Origin: CF-161 sp035259145
Lineage (GTDB): Bacteria; Chloroflexota; Dormibacteria; Dormibacterales; Dormibacteraceae
Direction of reading: 5' to 3'
NCBI GenBank assembly: GCA_035259145.1
Contig: DATFWQ010000096.1
Span: forward strand, 1 to 11,299
Length of the DNA: 11,299 nt
This document shows, piece by piece, positions 7,516-11,299 of this stretch. The notes under the pieces are model-generated. The model did not search any database. It was not told the origin of the DNA and was given only the letters and a program-made list of their open reading frames with translations. The translations under genes were made by a program, and so were the position numbers. Each line of letters opens with the position of its first letter. The first letter of the stretch is position 1.

Positions 7516-8324
7516 ATGGATGATCTGCGTCAGACGCTCAGCCGCGAGGGCATCGATACCACACACATGGAGTTGCTGGTGGAGATGCCCGATCTGACCA
7601 TCCCCGCCTTGCCGATCTCCCGAACGGAATCCTTCGCGCTCTGGAGGCAGTTGAGGGGGCTGGTGTCGCGCACACGTTGCTGGCCAGTCCTGTTCAGTGA
7701 GACAGACGGGGAGGAGAGGGACCGTCTCGTGGAGGACTCATTCGAAGACGTGACGGGGAGGGATTGGGTAGAGAGCGCCATCGAGCGCTCGCGCACGGTC
7801 GATGTGAATGGCTGGCTCGCCACCAAGCTACGCATGCGCGACCGGGAATATGGGGCCTGCCGCGGGGTGAATGGCCTGCTGGAGCCTTGAGGTCACGACC
7901 TACGGCTGAATTCCCACCACGCGCTGCCACGCCCGAAAGTGATGAATTCTGGGCGTGCAGCGGGATTCGGAGTGTTCGGCGGACCCCCCACGTGCTCGTC
8001 GCACTGGTACCGGTCCTCGATAGCTGGCAGGTGGCGGCCGCCATGGCCTTTGGAGGCTGGAACGCCAACCCATTTGCACTCGAGCACGCGGCGGTGCATC
8101 GGTATTGGTTTGAGCGGTTCGGCGCTGAGGTGGTCGCGCTCAACACATCCACGGTAGAGCTCCGGGTGGCCCGCCCCCCACCGATGGACCGGGACTCCGC
8201 CATCGAGGTCGCCTTGGAGCAGTTCGCGTACTGCGATGACATCGTCGGTCAGGGATACCATACGATCGAGGGTCTCGCCGCGATCCTCATAGGCTCACAC
8301 GTCTGGTCCTTCTGGTGGGACTGA
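7516..8324 (+). pseudogene. DUF4253-domain protein, split by a one-base shift
   Basis: Two overlapping frames together make one DUF4253-type protein of about 268 aa; the family's function is unknown. The N-terminal frame starts at ATG 7516 (MDDLRQTLSREGIDTTHMEL, FALWRQLRGLVSRTRCWPVL) and would stop at 7890. The C-terminal frame holds LPRGEWPAG, HVLVALVPVLDSWQVAAAM, FGGWNANPF, VHRYWFERFGAEVVALN, VELRVARPP and FAYCDDIV, and ends in FWWD at 8324, all hallmarks of the domain. The switch falls at the GGGG run 7852-7855: one more G would read REYGGLPRGEWP without a break. The break is either a true inactivating deletion or a sequence error. No Shine-Dalgarno sequence precedes 7516, and the IS3 relic ends 57 nt upstream, so the original 5' region may be lost. 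Confidence 0.8.
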
Positions 8325-8530
8325 ACAGGCCGCGAACGGTCCGGCTGACCCGTTCGGACCAGCCCTGGCCACTCGACTCGTCTCAGGTGGGCTTTCCGCT
8401 CGACCCTGCTCCACGAATGTGCATGCGTACGACGTGCGAGTGCACGGCTGCTGCGCCGCTCATAGTCGGTCGTCGCAAGCGTGCAGGAGCGGCCCGAACG
8501 CCGCCGAGATGCGAGGGAGGCGACATCGAC

Positions 8531-8581
8531 ATGATGAACGGCACTGGAGACGCGGACGAGGTCCGTCCGTTCGGCTGGTGA
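8531..8581 (+). CDS. 16-codon leader ORF coupled to the HTH gene
   Basis: A short frame, MMNGTGDADEVRPFGW, starts at ATG 8531. It is 10 nt behind a good Shine-Dalgarno GGGAGG (8515-8520), the best ribosome-binding site in this part of the window. Its TGA stop at 8579-8581 overlaps a GTG at 8578-8580 (GTGA overlap) that opens the frame leading toward the HTH gene. This arrangement is typical of translational coupling. Whether the peptide itself matters is unknown. The 8325-8530 stretch before it shows no credible gene. Confidence 0.35.
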   Translation: MMNGTGDADEVRPFGW

Positions 8582-8663
8582 GCGATCCGGCGGGGCCGCC
8601 GTACGATCACCGCCTACCGCGGCCGGAGCGGGCACGGGTCGTGTTCCGCGACATCCCGCACTC

Positions 8664-8894
8664 GTGGACCTGCTGCTGGCATGCCGGCAGGCGCTCATCC
8701 GGCGTCAGGTCGAGGGCCGGATCGTGTCGATGGAATCGCTGGCGGAGGCGGCCGGGTGCAGTCGCAGCACGGCGTCCCGGTTCTTCGCCGGCCGCGTGAA
8801 CAACCTCAAGACCACGCTGTTGATCCTGGAGCAGCTGGGCCTCCAGGGTTCGTGGTCACGGTCCTTGAGACCGTGGCCGCGGCCGTCGCCCTAG
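8664..8894 (+). CDS. small helix-turn-helix DNA-binding protein (probably frameshifted at 5' end)
   Basis: From GTG 8664 this encodes 76 aa. Residues ~8-55 form a clear helix-turn-helix: ALIRRQVEGRIVSMESLAE, then AAGCSRSTASRFFAGRVNN, then TTLLILEQLGL. It is like small XRE/LacI-type DNA-binding modules, and a regulator role is likely. The last ~17 residues (GSWSRSLRPWPRPSP) are low-complexity and lie on a strong hairpin. Upstream in another frame, GTG 8578 gives MSDPAGPPYDHRLPRPERAR then VVFRDIP. Adding one base near 8655 would fuse it smoothly to ALVDLLLACRQ, giving a roughly 105-aa protein. I therefore suspect the original start was at 8578, coupled to the 16-codon leader, and that a one-base deletion has split the gene. 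Flanking genes are a broken DUF4253 gene and an integrase remnant. Confidence 0.55.
   Translation: MDLLLACRQALIRRQVEGRIVSMESLAEAAGCSRSTASRFFAGRVNNLKTTLLILEQLGLQGSWSRSLRPWPRPSP
8851..8881. repeat. strong hairpin at the 3' end of the HTH gene
   Basis: The arms CACGGTC (8857-8863) and GACCGTG (8869-8875) pair perfectly around a CTTGA loop. The stem extends to about 13 pairs (8851-8881) if two G-U pairs are allowed. It ends about 10 nt before the HTH stop codon and has no T-run after it, so it is not a standard intrinsic terminator. It could stabilise the mRNA end. Confidence 0.5.
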
Positions 8895-9334
8895 TGTCCC
8901 GTTACATGGCCTGCGTCATCTCGTCACGGCGCCTGGCAGTACTCGTGGATCAGGCCACCGAGCCGGTCGAGACGATCTCGTCGTCGGCGATGGACCGAGC
9001 CCGCGGGCGCGCTAGGCGCAAGTTCCGAAGTCCGAAGGTGGGTGTCCCTCGGAACGTGCGTTCCCGCTTTGAATCGTCCGATCTTCGTCCAGACGAGTCG
9101 ACGACGAACATCGGACTGTTCAAAGTGCCCCAACAGGTTCCGTCCTCGAGACGGCCAACCCGGCGGGGGTGCGACCTGTGCCGTTAGGTTGCCTGCATCA
9201 CCTCATCATGCGGCTCGTGGAGCCGGCCGGGTACCAGCGACCACCCAGCGTGGTCGTACCGAGTTCCACGCCACGCTCGATGGCGTCTAGCTGGCCTAGC
9301 CTACCGAGCTCCCGCCTACGGAGAATTGCAGGCA
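8895..9334. other. gene-poor stretch between HTH gene and 137-aa gene
   Basis: No credible complete gene on either strand. It contains the integrase C-terminal remnant at 8924-8980 and a 7-bp perfect hairpin (CGACCAC, loop CCAGC, GTGGTCG) at 9238-9256. Open frames here have unnatural composition. It is the convergent gap between plus-strand genes on the left and minus-strand genes on the right. Confidence 0.5.
8924..8980 (-). pseudogene. integrase-type transposase remnant, extreme C-terminus
   Basis: The minus-strand frame ending at 8924 finishes in LGGLIHEYCQAP. From family knowledge this matches the usual end of rve integrase-type transposases (…VLGGLI[H/N]EY..AA, stop). The sequence before it, in a frame open back to 9133, does not look like integrase, so only about 15 codons are recognisable. 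It may come from the same family as the N-terminal transposase at 1-519, but a shared origin cannot be shown here. Confidence 0.4.
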
Positions 9335-9748
9335 TCATGTGTCCCAATACCCGCGGCGGTAGGCAAAAACTGTCTCCGTTACATCCGGCTCAGCGCTCTC
9401 GCCGAGGATGATGCCGAGATCGTCGCACCAGATCTTGTCCCCATCATCATCGTCCCGCCGACAATGATGGCCATGTGACTCAAGCCTGCGAAGCACGTCG
9501 CTCACTGGCCCTCCGAGCGGGATTCCGTGTACGCTGGCGCGATCTGTGTCGTAGAACTCTGCGGCTTCGACGGTGCCATCTGACGCTATGTCCACCATGA
9601 AGCCATTCCCCATGTACTGGTATCGCTTATTGCGTGCAATCCTATCAGGAGGGCCGAGTTTAGCCACAAGCGTCTGGACGTCATCGCCAAAGTCCATCAT
9701 TCCCACGCCCTCATACGGGCGGATGTCGAACTGTTGCTGCGCCGCCAA
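9335..9748 (-). CDS. 137-aa uncharacterised protein, possibly SmpA/OmlA-like fold
   Basis: The frame of 137 codons begins at TTG 9748 (MAAQQQFDIRPYEGVG) with GAGAG 3 nt upstream; an in-frame stop just before it fixes the start there or further in. Residues 8-35 (IRPYEGVGMMDFGDDVQTL, then VAKLGPPDR) follow the 'GVG...FG.....V...LG.P' opening common to small uncharacterised proteins related to SmpA/OmlA- or BLIP-like repeats. A second similar segment follows (VHGIPLGGPVSDVLRRLESH). Composition is acidic (DDDDGDK) with no signal peptide or membrane helix, so it is likely cytosolic. Some such stand-alone acidic proteins are immunity proteins for toxins, but no toxin gene is visible here. A 32-bp palindrome lies 22 nt upstream and may control it. 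Confidence 0.65.
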   Translation of the reverse strand: MAAQQQFDIRPYEGVGMMDFGDDVQTLVAKLGPPDRIARNKRYQYMGNGFMVDIASDGTVEAAEFYDTDRASVHGIPLGGPVSDVLRRLESHGHHCRRDDDDGDKIWCDDLGIILGESAEPDVTETVFAYRRGYWDT

Positions 9749-9769
9749 GAGCTCTCAATCCTAGTCGAT

Positions 9770-9801
9770 GTCGTTGGGAGGCTGGCCAGTCTCCCAACGA
9801 C
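9770..9801. promoter_or_regulatory. 32-bp near-perfect palindrome upstream of the 137-aa gene
   Basis: The outer arms GTCGTTGGGAG (9770-9780) and CTCCCAACGAC (9791-9801) pair perfectly. Inside them is a G/T position and then the palindrome CTGGCCAG (9782-9789). In all, 15 of 16 base pairs match and the remaining one is G-T. It ends 22 nt before the TTG start of the minus-strand gene. No T-run follows on either strand, so an operator or an mRNA leader hairpin is more likely than a terminator. Confidence 0.55.
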
Positions 9802-9903
9802 CAATGCGGATCAACGTCAAGCGAGTCACGAACCCCATAGCCACGGGAACAGTTTTTTTCAGCGCTTGGTTGGCGCCAGACCTGTACTTATCTCCGAATT
9901 GCT

Positions 9904-10173
9904 CTAGTCGACTAGGTCCTTCACGCTGTCTTTGATCGCTCCACTGATATCTCTCCCCTGGAGCTGGTCGAGTATCCTGCGTCGAGGCGCCATACTGTGC
10001 CGTACACCACCCACCGTCAGTTCGATGGGCGCCTCCAATCCCTGCCTGACGTAAACCGCGGAGCTATAGCCAGCTAGCCTAACCCGCGGATCATGGAGCC
10101 GATCGGACAAGATGCATTCCCATGCTTCTCGGCCTGCCTTCGGAAACGTAGACGCCGAGCGCCCAATCAGCAC
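9904..10173 (-). CDS. hypothetical protein, 89 aa, possibly a truncated gene
   Basis: The frame starts at GTG 10173 (MLIGRSASTFPKAGREAWE) and ends SGAIKDSVKDLVD. Composition is protein-like: segments such as RVRLAGYSSAVYVRQGL, EAPIELTVGGVRH and RRRILDQLQGRDI suggest a small alpha/beta domain ending in a helix. I do not recognise the family. The frame stays open upstream to about 10315, where it reads sensibly only for a dozen codons (APTTIPIDAV) and then becomes Arg/Ser-rich. This suggests the N-terminus was lost or lies in another frame, and no Shine-Dalgarno sequence is evident at 10173. It is 155 nt upstream of the 137-aa gene on the same strand, with the large palindrome in between. There is no membrane helix. 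Confidence 0.4.
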   Translation of the reverse strand: MLIGRSASTFPKAGREAWECILSDRLHDPRVRLAGYSSAVYVRQGLEAPIELTVGGVRHSMAPRRRILDQLQGRDISGAIKDSVKDLVD

Positions 10174-10332
10174 TGCGTCGATCGGGATGGTGGTTGGCGC
10201 AGACGACCTGCTGCGCCGGAGGGGCGACCTTGCGCTGCAGCAGATGCCTGTCTGCTTCGGTTTCCGAGGTCTGGCCCGATGGCCGCGCTGCCACGCTGCC
10301 AGGGCAAACCTTTACCCTTTTGGGCGGGCTGA

Positions 10333-10891
10333 TCAGGCCTCGGGTCCGAGGCTCCTCGCCGGCCCCGCCCGATCCTTGGCGCGGATCCTGAAAAAGACCG
10401 TGACGGCACCAATAACGAGACTGACCAACAACAAGCCGAGTCCGAGGAGAGCGCCCAGGTCATTGAGGAGAGGACGAGAAACGAATAAGTCCTCAGGTGA
10501 GCCTTGCACTATGGCGAGGACGATCTGCGGCTGCGATTCGCCATTTGCGTAAAGAGAAGTCAGCGAATAGGTGCCAGGACTGTCAACACTGAAGACGGCA
10601 AGTATCACGCCTTCCCTGTTGCGAACCAAATAGGTGTAGGCGCCCGAAGGCGCACTGATGGACACTGGGGTAGCGGAAGCAGTAGGCACGAGCTCGAGCT
10701 GCACGGATGAAATCTCGGACGGGGATGTTCGGCTTTTCGTTCTTCGCTTCGAGACTCCAATCGCCGCTGTTCCCACTCGTTCCGCGCTCGTAGCTGATCA
10801 TGTAGGTCCCTGCTTCGACGAGTGTGACTTGGGTCTTCCCAGGGGCAGGGACGCGGGTCGCGTTCGCGATCGCGGGCGGGACGTTAGGCGC
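10333..10891 (-). pseudogene. one-pass membrane protein with extracellular beta domain, frameshifted
   Basis: Two minus-strand frames make one protein. The upstream frame, open from a TAA at about 10894, reads VPAPGKTQVTLVEAGTYMIS, then GDWSLEAKNEKPNIPVRDF. The downstream frame takes over near 10705-10725 (ISSVQLELVPTASATPVSI) and continues through TYLVRNREGVILAVFSV and DSPGTYSLTSLY. It has a single membrane helix LLGLGLLLVSLVIGAVTVFF and a basic tail, ending at 10333. This is an Ig-like or beta-sandwich ectodomain (repeated 'aGTY' strands) anchored at the C-terminus, a layout common in uncharacterised actinobacterial membrane proteins. One extra base separates the two halves. No start codon lies in frame before ATG 10801 and the expected N-terminal helix is absent, so the gene seems both truncated and frameshifted. 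A 147-aa product from 10776 would lack the first domain half. Confidence 0.65.
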
Positions 10892-10919
10892 TTATCGAAT
10901 CCACATCGACAAACGTTGT

Positions 10920-11299
10920 CTATGCCGCGGCCGCCGGCTGGGCTCGCGCCGAGATGCCGATATGTTCGAAGAGGCTCTCCATGTCGATGCGGATCTTTTC
11001 GTAGTAGCGGTCGATGTCGGTCTGGTTCGCCGGTTTGGATCCCATTCGCGGACGGCAGACCCCAGCGAGGATGGGTGCGATGACGTGATCGCGCAGGGTC
11101 AGGATGCCGGCGATGGTGCGGGCAGCTTGGGGCGGGACGTGGTAACTGCGGGTGCGCGCAGGCAACTCGATCAGGCCCTTGCCGCGGAGCTTGCGGAGGT
11201 CGTAGGCAGCTTGGCGAATGGTGTACTCGGCATCGGTCTGCCCGGTCATGCAGCGGACCTTGGCCACGAAACCGGCGGAGGTGAACCCTTTGGGTGCAG
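10920..11299 (-). CDS. winged-helix-like protein, C-terminal part (5' end beyond window)
   Basis: The frame runs off the right edge: it is open upstream of the GTG at 11267 (PKGFTSAGFVAKVRCMTGQT), and relatives I recall continue through this region, so the true start is probably outside the window. The core TDAEYTIRQAAYDLRKLRGK, then GLIELPARTRSYHVPPQAAR, has the helix-helix-strand wing pattern of winged-helix DNA-binding domains ('Y..RQAAYDL.KLR.KGL'). The rest is helical (LTLRDHVIAPILAGV, then DRYYEKIRIDMESLFEHIGI) and ends in QPAAAA. Similar proteins recur near mobile elements in soil Actinomycetota and Chloroflexota but have no established role. A DNA-binding function is inferred. A small palindrome (GACAA-ACG-TTGTC, 10908-10920) overlaps the last stop base. 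Confidence 0.7.
   Translation of the reverse strand, partial: APKGFTSAGFVAKVRCMTGQTDAEYTIRQAAYDLRKLRGKGLIELPARTRSYHVPPQAARTIAGILTLRDHVIAPILAGVCRPRMGSKPANQTDIDRYYEKIRIDMESLFEHIGISARAQPAAAA

Noticed and set aside
7838..7890. Programmed -1 ribosomal frameshift in the DUF4253 gene
   Set aside because: No canonical slippery heptamer is present. Addition of one base in the G run explains the break better, although -1 is the right direction.
8249..8698. Minus-strand 149-codon open frame antisense to the end of the DUF4253 gene and the HTH region
   Set aside because: Arg/Ser-rich translation without any domain; it overlaps recognisable coding sequence on the plus strand.
9853..9877. Intrinsic terminator formed by the T7 run and the AGCGC...GCGCC inverted repeat
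   Set aside because: The T-run precedes the hairpin on the plus strand and is an A-run on the minus strand, so the order is wrong for termination either way.
1..11299. CRISPR array, tRNA or rRNA genes
   Set aside because: No regularly spaced repeats and no tRNA cloverleaf or rRNA-like conserved stretch were seen on reading the window.

Overview
This window looks like a mobile-element-rich accessory stretch of a GC-rich soil or environmental bacterium, probably Actinomycetota or a Chloroflexota/Dormibacterota-type lineage. The evidence is high GC at third codon positions, frequent GTG/TTG starts, an ATPase-LuxR regulator of the type common in those phyla, a DUF4253-type sequence, and several small one-pass membrane proteins. 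No tRNA, rRNA or CRISPR array is visible. All family calls come from reading the translations, not from database searches.

Layout. Positions 1-519 (minus) hold the N-terminal part of an rve/DDE integrase-type transposase cut by the window edge. Positions 711-1733 (minus) encode an uncharacterised one-pass membrane protein. Positions 1778-2233 (minus) are a TPR-like gene fragment with an aberrant tail. The best-preserved block is 2342-6757, all minus and read in the order LuxR-type ATPase regulator, MFS transporter, PlsC-like acyltransferase; transporter and acyltransferase are 9 nt apart and are surely co-transcribed. Upstream of the regulator (6758-7116) is a non-coding region with an imperfect inverted repeat that could be an operator.

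From about 7117 the window becomes a boneyard. It holds an IS3-family orfB relic (plus), a DUF4253 gene broken by a single-base shift (plus), a small helix-turn-helix gene with a 16-codon leader ORF and an apparent frameshift (plus), and the last codons of an integrase (minus). Then come a 137-aa protein of possible immunity type (minus) with a 32-bp near-perfect palindrome just upstream, an orphan 89-aa ORF (minus), a frameshifted one-pass membrane protein (minus), and a winged-helix-like protein running off the right edge (minus).

How the genes work together. The only clear functional unit is regulator-transporter-acyltransferase, which suggests signal- or nucleotide-responsive control of export or uptake of a small molecule together with membrane-lipid or acyl-conjugate synthesis. 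The remainder fits successive insertion and decay. I see no clear-cut new defence or biosynthetic system. The most unusual items are the palindrome at 9770-9801 next to the 137-aa gene, the coupled leader ORF and HTH gene at 8515-8894, and the two-domain membrane protein at 711-1733.
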